Assembly (NCBI GenBank): GCA_942492965.1
Contig: OW818656.1
Location: 3,038,001 to 3,102,000, forward strand
DNA: 64,000 nt
Source: Sphingosinicella sp942492965
GTDB lineage: Bacteria > Pseudomonadota > Alphaproteobacteria > Sphingomonadales > Sphingomonadaceae
Direction: 5' to 3'
Below are positions 27,225 through 35,850 of this stretch, one piece after another; position 1 is the stretch's first letter, and the number at the start of each line of letters is the position of its first letter. The translations under genes were made by a program, and so were the position numbers. The notes under the pieces were generated by a model. That model did no database searches and was not told the DNA's origin. It saw only the letters and a list, made by a program, of their open reading frames with translations.

Positions 27225-27530
27225 ATGTCCACCGCTCTTGCTGCCGCCGCGCCCGCCGTTTCCGGGCCGCACCTCGCCTTTGTCAGCCGGAGCGCGCATT
27301 TCGAGATTATTGCGAACGTCGATCCGCATATCAGCCTCAGAATGCTCAACTATTTCGCGCAGCGCGATCTCGTGCCCTCGATGTTCCGTTCGCGGCGCAT
27401 CCGCGAAAAGCTGGAGATGCGCGTCGTCGTCCCCGGCCTTTCCGAGCATGACGCCGCCGTCATCGCCGAAAAGATGCGCGGCCAGTTCGCCGTTGCGGCG
27501 GTGACGCTGGAAATGGTCGTCGGCGGCTAG
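27225..27530 (+). CDS. Small ACT-like domain protein
   Basis: A 101-residue cytoplasmic protein preceded by AAAAAGGAA with good spacing. After a low-complexity Ala-rich start, residues 24-97 (HFEIIANVDPHISLRMLNYF, later EMRVVVPGLSEHDAAVIAEK) have the beta-alpha-beta-beta-alpha-beta pattern of ACT domains, like small regulatory subunits of the IlvM/IlvN type. No catalytic partner is near. It is divergent from the Lrp regulator and ends overlapping by 4 bp with the convergent TetR gene. A role in sensing amino acids is inference. Confidence 0.65.
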   Translation: MSTALAAAAPAVSGPHLAFVSRSAHFEIIANVDPHISLRMLNYFAQRDLVPSMFRSRRIREKLEMRVVVPGLSEHDAAVIAEKMRGQFAVAAVTLEMVVGG

Positions 27531-28114
27531 CGCGCCGCTTCGATCAGTGCCCGGATCGCCCAGCGGCGCACGCGCGCCGCTTCGGCGTCGTCCAGTCGCA
27601 GCACGTCGCGGAACACGATCATCGCTTCCGGCCCCACGACAAGCGAAAGCGCCGCGATCAGCGCGTCGTAGTCGGCGGCCTTGAACGATGCGCGCGCGGG
27701 CGCCAGCGCTTCCGTCAGCATCGGCGTGCGCCGGTCCTGACGGACGGGGAGGTCACCGCGCGCCCCGCGTTCCAGCGCGCTCGCGATCATCAGCCGCATC
27801 GGCACTTCGTTTTCCGCGATCAGCGTATGGAGCGCCGCATCCACGCGCTCGACCCTCTGCACCGGATCGTCGCTGGCGCCGTCCAGCACGTCGCCGATCT
27901 TCGGAAAGTTGATCTCCAGCGCCGCCTCCACCAGCAGCGCGTCGGCGTTCGGAAAGTACCGATAGGCCGTCGCCCGCGATACGAGCGCGGCGTCCGCGAT
28001 CTCTTCCAGGCTCGGTTTGTGGCCGTTTTTCAGCAACTGGGCGGCGGCGGCCAGAATGTCCTGCCGTGTCCGCCGCCGCTGTTTCCAGCGTCCGGTCTGA
28101 TCCGCCTTCGCCAC
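27527..28114 (-). CDS. TetR-family transcriptional regulator
   Basis: A 195-residue TetR repressor with a GTG start. The HTH occupies about residues 15-60 (TRQDILAAAAQLL, then LEEIADAALVSRATAYRYFPN). The C-terminal ligand domain is not diagnostic. It is the second gene of an operon: its start lies one base after the stop of the SnoaL-like gene. The near-palindrome at 28578-28599, upstream of the first gene, is its likely operator. Confidence 0.9.
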   Translation of the reverse strand: MAKADQTGRWKQRRRTRQDILAAAAQLLKNGHKPSLEEIADAALVSRATAYRYFPNADALLVEAALEINFPKIGDVLDGASDDPVQRVERVDAALHTLIAENEVPMRLMIASALERGARGDLPVRQDRRTPMLTEALAPARASFKAADYDALIAALSLVVGPEAMIVFRDVLRLDDAEAARVRRWAIRALIEAAR

Positions 28115-28115
28115 G

Positions 28116-28553
28116 CTATTGTTGCGGCAGTTGCTGGAGGATGGCGGCGAGGTCGACCCACACGTTCTCGCGCGCGATGTCCCCGCCGTCCGCGAACTCG
28201 ATCACGTGGAGCAGCCGGAACTTCAGCGGCCGGCCGCCGCCCGAAACGCCGAACGGCTGGCCCGGCGCAAAGCCTTCCCAAAGCGAATCGTCGACAAGGA
28301 AGTTCTCCCCGTAAAGGCGGCGCAGCGTCGTGAAACGTCCGTCCGAAAGGTCCTGAAACAGCGCTTCATAAAATCCCCGCGTCGCGTCGCGCCCGTGCGA
28401 GGGGCCCGCCGGCCAGCCGACGATATCGTGTTCCACGTCGTGCGAAAGCGTCGCAAGCACCCCCTCCACATCATCGCGCGCCTCGAACCCGAAATGCGCA
28501 TCCATCCGCCGGTCCATCTCCTCCCGGCTCAAAAGTCCACTCGTCATCGTCAT
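28116..28553 (-). CDS. SnoaL-like (NTF2-fold) protein
   Basis: A 145-residue protein of the SnoaL/NTF2-like superfamily, a cone-shaped fold used by small isomerases, hydrolases and polyketide cyclases. The N-terminal helix (MDAHFGFEARDDVEGVLATL) and the later REN...VWVDLAAILQQL segment match the fold. No catalytic assignment is possible. It is translationally linked to the TetR gene behind it, so it is probably induced by the ligand that regulator senses. Confidence 0.75.
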   Translation of the reverse strand: MTMTSGLLSREEMDRRMDAHFGFEARDDVEGVLATLSHDVEHDIVGWPAGPSHGRDATRGFYEALFQDLSDGRFTTLRRLYGENFLVDDSLWEGFAPGQPFGVSGGGRPLKFRLLHVIEFADGGDIARENVWVDLAAILQQLPQQ

Positions 28554-28577
28554 ATCTCATCGTCAGGTTGATTCGAC

Positions 28578-28599
28578 AAAATCCTCATAATGAGATTTT
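28578..28599. promoter_or_regulatory. Candidate TetR operator
   Basis: CTCAT-A-ATGAG (28584-28594) is a perfect odd-length palindrome, extended on both sides by AAAATC and ATTTT to a near-palindrome. It sits 25-46 bp upstream of the SnoaL start, where an autoregulating TetR repressor would bind. Confidence 0.55.
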
Positions 28600-28648
28600 C
28601 GTCTCACAACAAGATGCGACGCACCCTCCGCCGACTACTTCATAAATT

Positions 28649-28912
28649 TCAGTTCACAAAATCCCCAATGTCCTCACCATAAACCCGGTAAGACATCATC
28701 GTCACAGTCTCCTTGAGACCGGGCACGCTGTGCAGTTTTTCCTGCACGAAATCCTCGATTTCCGGCAGATCGCCAAAGCCCACCTTGATAAGCAGGTCAT
28801 ACTCGCCCGTCACCGAATAGACCTCCGCGACCTCCTCCATCTCCGCGATCCGGTTGCCGACACTGGCGGCATGGCCAAGGTCGCATTTGGCGAGGACGAA
28901 CAGGCGATACAT
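28649..28912 (-). CDS. Stand-alone Lrp/AsnC ligand-binding (RAM) domain protein
   Basis: An 87-residue protein consisting only of the AsnC-type RAM domain (VAEVYSVTGEYDLLIKVGF and DLPEIEDFVQEKL), with no DNA-binding part. Such stand-alone domains bind amino acids and can modulate full-length Lrp proteins. Its ATG shares one base with the permease stop (TGATG), so translation is coupled to the permease gene. It could sense the amino acid that the permease imports. Confidence 0.85.
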   Translation of the reverse strand: MYRLFVLAKCDLGHAASVGNRIAEMEEVAEVYSVTGEYDLLIKVGFGDLPEIEDFVQEKLHSVPGLKETVTMMSYRVYGEDIGDFVN

Positions 28913-30363
28913 CAGGCTTCCTTCCGGCTGGCAGCGGCGATCAGGCTCTGCCGCATCCCATAAGCGAGATAGACCGCGGCGCCAATCAGGTTCCAGACAA
29001 GGAAGCGAAGCTGCGTCTTTTCGGGCAGACTGACAAACAGGTAGAGGCAGCCGCCGATAGCGGCCATCGCCACCGGCACGTGAAAGGGAACGCGAAACTT
29101 CCGCTCCGCATCCGGCGCCCGGCGCCGCAGCACGATGAGGCTGACACCGATGGCAGTGAACGCGGCGAGCGTTCCCGTGTTGGCAAGCTCAGCGATTTCG
29201 CCAAGAGGCAACAGCCCGGCGATCACGCTGACGACCACAGCGGTGACCATGGTCATCAGGATCGGCGTGCCGGTGCGGGCGTTCACGTGCGACAGCCGTT
29301 CGGGCAGCAGGCCGTCGCGCGCAATGGCGAAGAAAATGCGGCTCTGACCGTACATGAACGCGAGCAGCACGGTCGGCATCGCAACGATCGCGCCTGCGCC
29401 GATCAGTTGCGCGGCACCCGGCCAGTCGAGCGAGCGGAGGACGTGCGCGAGCGGCTCGCTGCTTGCCGCAAACTCCCCGACCGGCATGGCACCGATCGCC
29501 GCTGCGGCGACCGCCATATAGACGACCGTGCAGATCATCATGGAGCCAATGATGCCAATGGTGAGATCTCGTGAAGGATCTTTCGCCTCTTCGGCCGCGG
29601 TGGATACCGCATCGAAGCCGTAGAAAGCGAAGAAGATCAGCGCCGCACCCGCCATCACGCCGACCGTGCTGCCGCCGATCTCTTCGGAACCCCAGCCGTA
29701 GGGCGCAAAGGGTTCGAGGTTGGCGGGATCGAAGGCGGGCAGGGCAAGGACGATGAAGAGCGCCAGCGCCGACATCTTGAGCAGCACGAGCAGCGTGTTG
29801 ACGAACGCGCTCTCCCGCGTTCCGAGCGCGAGCAGGCCAGCGACCGCCATGGTGATGAGAACCGCCGGCACATTGATGATGCCGCCTGCGTGCGGTCCTG
29901 CTGCAAATTCATGCGGGATGGTAAGGCCCCAACTGTTGAGGAAGCCGACGGCATAGCCGGACCAGCCCACCGCAACCGCCGCGCAGACCACGGTGTATTC
30001 GAGCACGAGGCTCCACCCGACCATCCATGCCACGGGCTCGTTCAGGGCAACGTAGGAATAGCTGTAGGCGCTGCCTGCGGCCGGCATCATCGTGGCAAGT
30101 TCCGCGTAGGCGAGGGCGGCGCAGGCGCAGACCAGCCCTGCAATCGCGAACGAGACGATCACGGCGGGGCCTGCCTTGCCCGCGCCGATGCCGATCAGCG
30201 TGTAGATACCCGTGCCGACGATTGCGCCGACACCGAGCGCAATGAGATGAGGCCAGGTAAGCGTGCGCCTGAGCGCGCGGTTCCCGGAATAGTTCCGCCA
30301 GTCGTCAAGGCCCTTGCGACGCCCGAATATGCTCCCTGCCACGCCCGATGTCCCCCTAGCCAT
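28912..30363 (-). CDS. APC-family amino-acid permease
   Basis: A 483-residue inner-membrane transporter with about 12 hydrophobic helices. The N-terminal signature LIALGVGAIVGTGIYTLIG is the conserved first helix of cationic amino-acid transporter-like APC proteins; a second conserved segment reads LCACAALAYAEL-like (GLVCACAALAYAELATMMP). The start at 30363 is preferred over 30414 for family length. It is operonic with the stand-alone RAM-domain gene through a TGATG overlap. It probably imports amino acids with protons. Confidence 0.9.
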   Translation of the reverse strand: MARGTSGVAGSIFGRRKGLDDWRNYSGNRALRRTLTWPHLIALGVGAIVGTGIYTLIGIGAGKAGPAVIVSFAIAGLVCACAALAYAELATMMPAAGSAYSYSYVALNEPVAWMVGWSLVLEYTVVCAAVAVGWSGYAVGFLNSWGLTIPHEFAAGPHAGGIINVPAVLITMAVAGLLALGTRESAFVNTLLVLLKMSALALFIVLALPAFDPANLEPFAPYGWGSEEIGGSTVGVMAGAALIFFAFYGFDAVSTAAEEAKDPSRDLTIGIIGSMMICTVVYMAVAAAAIGAMPVGEFAASSEPLAHVLRSLDWPGAAQLIGAGAIVAMPTVLLAFMYGQSRIFFAIARDGLLPERLSHVNARTGTPILMTMVTAVVVSVIAGLLPLGEIAELANTGTLAAFTAIGVSLIVLRRRAPDAERKFRVPFHVPVAMAAIGGCLYLFVSLPEKTQLRFLVWNLIGAAVYLAYGMRQSLIAAASRKEA

Positions 30364-30465
30364 GCCGATGCGCGCACATTGGCACGCGGCGGGAAGAGGG
30401 GGAAGCCCGCCCACACTCGCCGCGCTTCGAAAAAGAACGCGGGAAGGGGGCGGGCTTGGGTAAGG

Positions 30466-32019
30466 CTACGAAGAGGCCTTGGCCCGGCGGCGGCGTACTG
30501 CCACGAGCCCGGCGAAGCCGAGACCGAACAGCCCCATCACGGCGGGTTCGCTCACGACATTGAGTGCGTAGATGGCGAGGTTGCCGGTCTCTTCGTCGGC
30601 GACGGCGAGGAACGACTTGCCGTCGCGCGTGAAGAAGCTGAGCCCTTCAGGTCGTCCGAGCAGGTCGGAAATGATCGCGCCCAGATATTTCGGTGCGACG
30701 CCGAGGCCGAAGTCGGTGATGTCGAACGCAAGCACCGAACCGAGGCTGCTGCCGTTCGAGCGCTCGAGGCCGACGAACAGCACCATGCGGCCATCGACGA
30801 TGCCGATCTCAATGCCTTCCGGCTCGGGCCCCTTGTTGTCGCTGCGGCCGTCGTCGACGGCATCGGGGAAACGCGCGGCCATGATCTGCTCGAGAACGTC
30901 GCCGCTGTCGAACACGCGGTTGCCGTTCTCGTCGAGGATCGAGAAGCTCCGGCCGCCAAAGGCGAAAAGTTCGCCGTCCGCCGGACCTTCGGCGCCGAGC
31001 GTGCTTGTCACGTTGAGACGGTTGAAAATACCGTAGTCGCCGAGCGTGCTCGCGCGCGTTTCCTCGACAAGGCCGTCCCATTCGCGGGCATCGCCTTCGT
31101 CGGCGGTGACGAAATAGGTCTTGCCGTTGGAAGTGAAGCTCTTGATCGCGTCCGACATGTACATGCCGTAAACGCCTTCGCGGCTCTGCAGATTGCCCTT
31201 GATACCGTCCTTGTCGGACGGGTCCATGCGGTTCGCGCCGGGCGCGTAGCTCTTGAAGCCGAGCGGAATGATGTCGGTGACGACCGGCTCCGGACCATCG
31301 AGATCGATGACCGCGATGGCGTTGTTTTCCTGAAGCGTCACGAACGCGCTTTTGCCGTCCGGCGAGAAAGCCGTGTATTCGGGTTCAAGATCCTGAGCCA
31401 CAGAAGCGCCCGGCCCGAAAATGCGTACGCCCTTCGCCTGAAGGTCGGATTTCACGGCGTTGAACGCGCTGAAGCCCGCGGTTTTCACGGTCCCGGCGGC
31501 AAGGTCGATATAGCTGATCGAGCCTTCCGGATCGACGCTGTCTGGCTTTCCGTAGCTCGAAGGTTCGCCCTCGTTGGCCACGAGCAGCCGCGAGCCGTCG
31601 GCCGAAAAGCTGACCTGATCGGGAAGCGCGCCAACCGTGAAGGACTGCGGCGCGGCGCCGAGGTTGGCGAGATCGTAGACGAGAACGCGGCCCGGATCGG
31701 TCTTGTTCGCGGCCTCGATGGCGACGGCGACCTTGCCGCCGCCCACCGCGACGCTGTTCGCCGCGCCGCCCGCGAAATAGCTGTGCGTATCGAGCGTGCC
31801 GATCTCGGTGCTGGTTTTCGCGTCGACGATCTTTACGAAGGCAGTGTCTCCGTCGAGGCCGACGACGAACACGCGGTTTCCGCTCGCGTCATAGGCCGGG
31901 ATTTCAGAGGCATCGCCGAGCGTGACGCTGGTCGTGCTACGCACCTTGAGGGCGGCGGCGTTGGCGGGCAGGACGGCGGTTGCAGCGAGCAGACCTGCGA
32001 GAACGGAAAGCGTGCGCAT
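30466..32019 (-). CDS. Secreted choice-of-anchor I family protein with PEP-CTERM-type tail
   Basis: A 517-residue exported protein. The start at 32019 follows AAGGGG and opens a signal peptide ending PANAAA. The body is built of beta-propeller-like repeats (LPDQVSFSADGSRLLVANEGEPS, EPEYTAFSPDGKSAFVTLQENNA, and GPEPEGIEIG) typical of the choice-of-anchor I family, related to atypical secreted phosphatases and phytase-like proteins. The C-terminus is a sorting signal: SEPAVMGLFGLGFAGLVA followed by RRRRAK, i.e. motif, hydrophobic helix and basic tail, as recognised by exosortase. No exosortase gene is in the window. Enzymatic activity is uncertain. Confidence 0.85.
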   Translation of the reverse strand: MRTLSVLAGLLAATAVLPANAAALKVRSTTSVTLGDASEIPAYDASGNRVFVVGLDGDTAFVKIVDAKTSTEIGTLDTHSYFAGGAANSVAVGGGKVAVAIEAANKTDPGRVLVYDLANLGAAPQSFTVGALPDQVSFSADGSRLLVANEGEPSSYGKPDSVDPEGSISYIDLAAGTVKTAGFSAFNAVKSDLQAKGVRIFGPGASVAQDLEPEYTAFSPDGKSAFVTLQENNAIAVIDLDGPEPVVTDIIPLGFKSYAPGANRMDPSDKDGIKGNLQSREGVYGMYMSDAIKSFTSNGKTYFVTADEGDAREWDGLVEETRASTLGDYGIFNRLNVTSTLGAEGPADGELFAFGGRSFSILDENGNRVFDSGDVLEQIMAARFPDAVDDGRSDNKGPEPEGIEIGIVDGRMVLFVGLERSNGSSLGSVLAFDITDFGLGVAPKYLGAIISDLLGRPEGLSFFTRDGKSFLAVADEETGNLAIYALNVVSEPAVMGLFGLGFAGLVAVRRRRAKASS

Positions 32020-32091
32020 AGAATGAAGACCCCTTGTTAACCATTTTCCGGGGTCGCCTATGAGGCGCATTTTTCGGACGAGTCGAGCCGC

Positions 32092-32120
32092 TCACACAAA
32101 GTTCACGCAGCTGTCACGAT
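32092..32120 (+). promoter_or_regulatory. Candidate Pho box, three 11-bp-spaced repeats
   Basis: TCAC occurs at 32092, 32103 and 32114, exactly 11 nt apart, within GCTCACA, GTTCACG and TGTCACG. PhoB boxes are 7-bp direct repeats separated by 4 bp. It lies 73-101 bp upstream of the choice-of-anchor I gene but reads in the opposite direction to it, which weakens the assignment. Confidence 0.45.
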
Positions 32121-32184
32121 ACGGAAACGAACGCTGCCCGATGTGTCGGACAGGCTTACAAAACGCAAGATTTTTTGATCCCGC

Positions 32185-32382
32185 TCACTGCAGGCGAATG
32201 AGTCCGCCGTCAGAGGGCACACCTGCGATTCGCCGCTGGCGCCAGAATTTTTCGGCGATTCGGATATAGGCGTCGGCAATGCGGCTGTGCATTGCACGCT
32301 TTTCCGGCGACACGGCGGCGCGGGCGAGGCGCCAGTGTTCGTCGGCGCGGCGCAGGTGATATTCGAAATCGCTCGGGATCAA
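32185..32382 (-). CDS. Small hypothetical protein
   Basis: A 65-residue protein with a TTG start preceded by GGGGGA. It is mostly helical and charged (EYHLRRADEHWRLARAAVSP, then RMHSRIADAYIRIAEKFWRQ-like). Short proteins with this arrangement of Tyr/Arg-rich helices and a His-x-x-x-A-x-x-Y segment are common in sphingomonads, but I know no function. It is preceded by 255 bp before the divergent UrcA gene. Confidence 0.55.
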   Translation of the reverse strand: MIPSDFEYHLRRADEHWRLARAAVSPEKRAMHSRIADAYIRIAEKFWRQRRIAGVPSDGGLIRLQ

Positions 32383-32499
32383 CGCCGTTCCCCCATTAGT
32401 GCCGTCTTTTCAGCGGGTTTTTTCCGCTCCCTCAACGTTGCTGTCTTTGATCTTCGTCAAACCCGGAGGCGGAGGCGTTCCACCTCTGTCGCGCATTTT

Positions 32500-32539
32500 T
32501 GACGCTGCTTTGACCCGCTTCTCACGCGGCGGTCACGCG
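32500..32539 (+). promoter_or_regulatory. Candidate Pho box, four 11-bp-spaced repeats
   Basis: TGAC at 32500 and 32511 and TCAC at 32522 and 32533 are each exactly 11 nt apart, giving 7-mers TTTGACG, TTTGACC, TCTCACG and GGTCACG with 4-bp spacers. This matches the architecture of PhoB-binding sites. It ends about 100 bp upstream of the UrcA start in the right orientation. Confidence 0.5.
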
Positions 32540-32637
32540 CGTGGGCGATAAGGGGCCATCGCGAGGCGGACACGTTCCCCCAGCCCTTCCTCCCCAGTGT
32601 CCCCTCGCGAACCCCGCAGCACAGGAGTTTCCCCAGA

Positions 32638-32976
32638 ATGTTTTACGTCAGAAGCACGGCGATCGCGCTTGCGGTGGCGGCAACGGTCGGTCTCGTCAGC
32701 GCGTCCTCGCGCGCCGAGCCGGTTTCGGTCGCAGTCAGCCTCGCCGATCTCGATCTCACCACGCTCGCGGGAGAGCGCGCCCTGCGCGAGCGCGTGTCCG
32801 GCGCGGTTCTCACCGCTTGCGGCACGCGGCCGAGCGCCGAAATCACGATGGAAATGGTTCGCCGCGCGTGCATCCGCAACACGTCGGTGACGGCCGAGGC
32901 GCACGTCGACGCGGTGATTTCAGGCTCGCGCAGTCTTGCGCGCGCGGAGTCTATGCTTCCCGGCACCGCCCATTAG
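32638..32976 (+). CDS. UrcA family protein
   Basis: A 112-residue exported protein of the UrcA family, of unknown function and common in sphingomonads. The signal peptide ends SSRAEP near residue 27. The family pattern is seen in SVAVSLADLDLTTLAGERAL, with paired cysteines (TACGTRP and RRACIRNT) likely to form a disulfide. It is preceded by AGGAG. A set of four Pho-box-like repeats lies upstream, and a terminator follows. Confidence 0.8.
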   Translation: MFYVRSTAIALAVAATVGLVSASSRAEPVSVAVSLADLDLTTLAGERALRERVSGAVLTACGTRPSAEITMEMVRRACIRNTSVTAEAHVDAVISGSRSLARAESMLPGTAH

Positions 32977-32993
32977 TGTGCCGAGCGGAGGAA

Positions 32994-33032
32994 GGGGCGG
33001 CCCGGAGACCCCTGGGGCCGCCCCTTCTTTTT
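32994..33032. terminator. Rho-independent terminator
   Basis: Ten-bp arms GGGGCGGCCC (32994-33003) and GGGCCGCCCC (33015-33024) are followed by TTCTTTTT. It ends the UrcA gene and overlaps the stop codon of the convergent receptor gene. Confidence 0.85.
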
Positions 33033-35523
33033 AGAAACCGACGCGGGCTGACACGCCGTAGAAGCGCGGTAGTGCCGGATAGGCCGCGATCGTGCCCGGC
33101 TGTTCGGGCACGGCGAACGTGGCGATGTGGTAGTATTTGTCGAACAGGTTCTCGACGAAGACCTCAAGCCGCCACTTGTCGTCTGCGGAGGCAACCCCGA
33201 TGCGCGCGTTGACGACGGCGAAGCCTTCGTTGTCGGCGAAGCCGCGGCTCTGCGAACTCGTCACCTGCTCGCTCTGGAAGCGGAAGTCGGCGTGGACGAG
33301 CGCATTCAGCGTATCGCTGAGCGGCGGCGTCCAGGTTGCGGCGCCCGTGATCGTGTGGCGCGGGATCTGCGACATTTGCTTGCCGGCCTCGAACTCGAGC
33401 GGCGTGCCGACGAGGTTGCTGCCGTCCTTGATCCGCGCGTCGACGAGGCTGTAGCCGAGCTGGAAGGTGAGATCACGCGCGGGACGGATGGTGCTTTCCG
33501 CTTCCACGCCCTTGGACACCGTCTTGTCGACGTTCATCGTGACGAAACTGTTCCCCGAAAACACCAGCTGCTGGTAGTTCGAGAAATCCTGATAGAAGGC
33601 GGCGACGTTCAGCGTGAACGCGCGGCCCCACTGCGACTTGAAGCCGACTTCCCACGAATCGACCTTTTCGCTGTCGAACTCCAGATCCTCGATCTGCCCG
33701 CCGTCGCCGCCGAGGATAACCGAATCGAAGCCGCCGCGATCGAGGTTGTAGCCACCCGATTTGTAGCCGCGATCGTAGCCGCCATAGAGCATGAAGTCCG
33801 GCGTCACCGCATAGGCGAGCTTCGCCGTACCGGTGAATTCGTTCTCGCTGCGGCTGCCGCTGTAGAGCCCGTTGAACTCGGGGTTGGTCGTCGGGTTGCA
33901 GGTCAGCAGAATGGCGTCCGGCGCCATTGCCGCGAGCGCGCCCGTCAGGATCGACGTCGATGGGTCGAGATAGAAATCGCACGTCGGCGAAACCGCGTTG
34001 AGGTTCGCGTTGATTGTCTTCTTCTCGTGGTTCCAGCGCAGGCCGAGCGTCGCTTTCAGAGCGTCGGTGATTTCGAAGACGTTGTGCGTGAACAGCGCGA
34101 GCGCTTCCGTTTTTACGCGGTAGCGATCATTGATCTGTCCATCGCCTTCGCTGCCGCCTGGAAGCGGCGAGTTCAGCAGCGCGAACAGGGCAGGGTCGCC
34201 GGCGGCGGCTGCCGCAAGCGCCGGATTGAGGGCCAACAGCACCTGCCCGAATTCCGGAACGGCGGGGCCGAACGTGTCGAACAGTTCAAAGCCGCTCGGC
34301 GCGAACAGCGCGTCGCTGTAGAAATTCGCCTGTGTGCCGAAGCGTACGCGGTCGGTCAGCGTCAGCTTCTCATTGAGGTAGAAGCCGCCTACCAGCCAGT
34401 CGAGACGATCGCCGAGGGCCGAACCCTGCAGGCGGATTTCCTGCGTGAAGTCGCGCAGCCCCGGCGCGTAGCCCTCGCGATAGGCGCGGTCGAAACCGGA
34501 AAAGTCGATGTCCTGGTTGCGGCGCACGTCCCAATTGCGCCACGCCGTGATCGAGGTCAGCGTCACCGCCTCGAAGTCATAGGTGACTTCGGCGGAAACG
34601 CCCCATTCCTCGACCGCTTCGTCATAGCTTCGGCCCGGTGTCGCCGCCATGCGGCGATCGGAAGGCTTGCCCGTGTAGATGCCGGTGAGGCCGGCGAGCG
34701 CAGCGCCGAGCTGAATGGCCGGAGCCGTCTGGCCCTCAACGACGTTCACGGCGCCGCAGCACTGCTCGTCGGTCTTCGAATAGTCGGCAATGAAGCGGAT
34801 CTTCAGATCGTCTTTCTCGACGAGCGCCTGACCGCGCAGCGTGTAGCGGTCGAGATTGTTGAAGCTGCGATCCGAATTCACGTCGCGGATGTAGCCGTCA
34901 CGCTCGCGATAGATACCGTCGAGGCGCAGCGCCACCGTGTCCGTGACGCCGCCGGTGACGCCGCCTTTCAGCGAGATCGCATCGTAATTGCCGTAGCTCA
35001 CCTCGGCATAGCCACCGAGATCGAACGACGGGCCTTCGGTGATGATGCTGAGCGCACCTGCCGACGTGTTGCGGCCGAACAGCGTACCCTGCGGGCCGCG
35101 CATCACTTCCACGCGCTCGATTGGCGGAAGCTCCGCAAGCGCAAGGCCGGCACGCGCACGGTAGACGCCGTCGATGAACACGCCGACAGCGGGCTCGAAA
35201 CCGGGATTGTCACCGGCGGTGCCGATGCCGCGAATGGAAAGCGACGTGCCGGTCGCTGCGGACTGGCCTGTGAAGACCTCAAGGCTGGAGCTCAATTGCT
35301 CGAAGCCGCGAATGTCGGTGACACCCGCATTGTTGATGAGATCGCCGCTGATCGCGGTGACGGCGATTGGCACGTCCTGCACGGTCTCCGCGCGGCGCGT
35401 GGCCGTGATGACGATTTCGTTGGCGCTGAGATCGTCCTCGACAGCGGCGGTCTGGACGTCCTGGGCGAAAGCGGGGGCGGCGAGGGCGCAGCACGCGGCA
35501 CCCAGCAAGAGCGAACGCTTCAC
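33031..35523 (-). CDS. TonB-dependent outer-membrane receptor
   Basis: An 830-residue receptor with a GTG start and CAGGAGA upstream. The signal peptide ends AAPAFAQ, followed by the TonB-box-like NEIVITATRR and a plug with IERVEVMRGPQGTLFGRNTSAG. The C-terminus ends GVSARVGF with terminal Phe. The gene stands alone between the UrcA gene and ctrA, so the ligand is unknown. Its sequence style is that of the sphingomonad receptors often found near aromatic-degradation genes. Confidence 0.93.
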   Translation of the reverse strand: MKRSLLLGAACCALAAPAFAQDVQTAAVEDDLSANEIVITATRRAETVQDVPIAVTAISGDLINNAGVTDIRGFEQLSSSLEVFTGQSAATGTSLSIRGIGTAGDNPGFEPAVGVFIDGVYRARAGLALAELPPIERVEVMRGPQGTLFGRNTSAGALSIITEGPSFDLGGYAEVSYGNYDAISLKGGVTGGVTDTVALRLDGIYRERDGYIRDVNSDRSFNNLDRYTLRGQALVEKDDLKIRFIADYSKTDEQCCGAVNVVEGQTAPAIQLGAALAGLTGIYTGKPSDRRMAATPGRSYDEAVEEWGVSAEVTYDFEAVTLTSITAWRNWDVRRNQDIDFSGFDRAYREGYAPGLRDFTQEIRLQGSALGDRLDWLVGGFYLNEKLTLTDRVRFGTQANFYSDALFAPSGFELFDTFGPAVPEFGQVLLALNPALAAAAAGDPALFALLNSPLPGGSEGDGQINDRYRVKTEALALFTHNVFEITDALKATLGLRWNHEKKTINANLNAVSPTCDFYLDPSTSILTGALAAMAPDAILLTCNPTTNPEFNGLYSGSRSENEFTGTAKLAYAVTPDFMLYGGYDRGYKSGGYNLDRGGFDSVILGGDGGQIEDLEFDSEKVDSWEVGFKSQWGRAFTLNVAAFYQDFSNYQQLVFSGNSFVTMNVDKTVSKGVEAESTIRPARDLTFQLGYSLVDARIKDGSNLVGTPLEFEAGKQMSQIPRHTITGAATWTPPLSDTLNALVHADFRFQSEQVTSSQSRGFADNEGFAVVNARIGVASADDKWRLEVFVENLFDKYYHIATFAVPEQPGTIAAYPALPRFYGVSARVGF

Positions 35524-35799
35524 AAATGATCTCCTGAACGAAGGGGTGGATGTCCCAACATTGTTTCGTTTGGTTAATCACACCGAATGGTTAAGGCTTT
35601 CTCTCCTCGCGAGTGTCAGCGCCGAAGCGACCGGGCCGCAGACGAGGCCGAAACCCGGCTATTCGAGCGACAGTTCCATGCGAACGGCGCTATTCTTCGC
35701 CCTCACGGCCTGCCGTGTCGAAAGCAACACACGTGCCGGATCATTAGCGCTGATGCGCCCCGGGGGGGCACGGCGAGCATCAGGCCTCTGCCCAAACGA

Positions 35800-35828
35800 A
35801 AAGAGCGGCCTGAAACAAGCCGCTCTTT
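35800..35828 (-). terminator. Terminator downstream of ctrA
   Basis: Ten-bp arms AAAGAGCGGC (35800-35809) and GCCGCTCTTT (35819-35828) with a 9-nt loop lie 22 bp after the ctrA stop. Read on the minus strand the hairpin is followed by TTTTCGTTT, a moderate U-tract. Confidence 0.85.
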
Positions 35829-35850
35829 CAGAACGATAGCGTGTCCGCGA

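Noticed and set aside
33127..35529. 800-residue plus-strand frame over the fourth TonB receptor
   Set aside because: Low-complexity Arg/Ala/Val composition; the minus-strand receptor has the full signal peptide, plug and terminal Phe.
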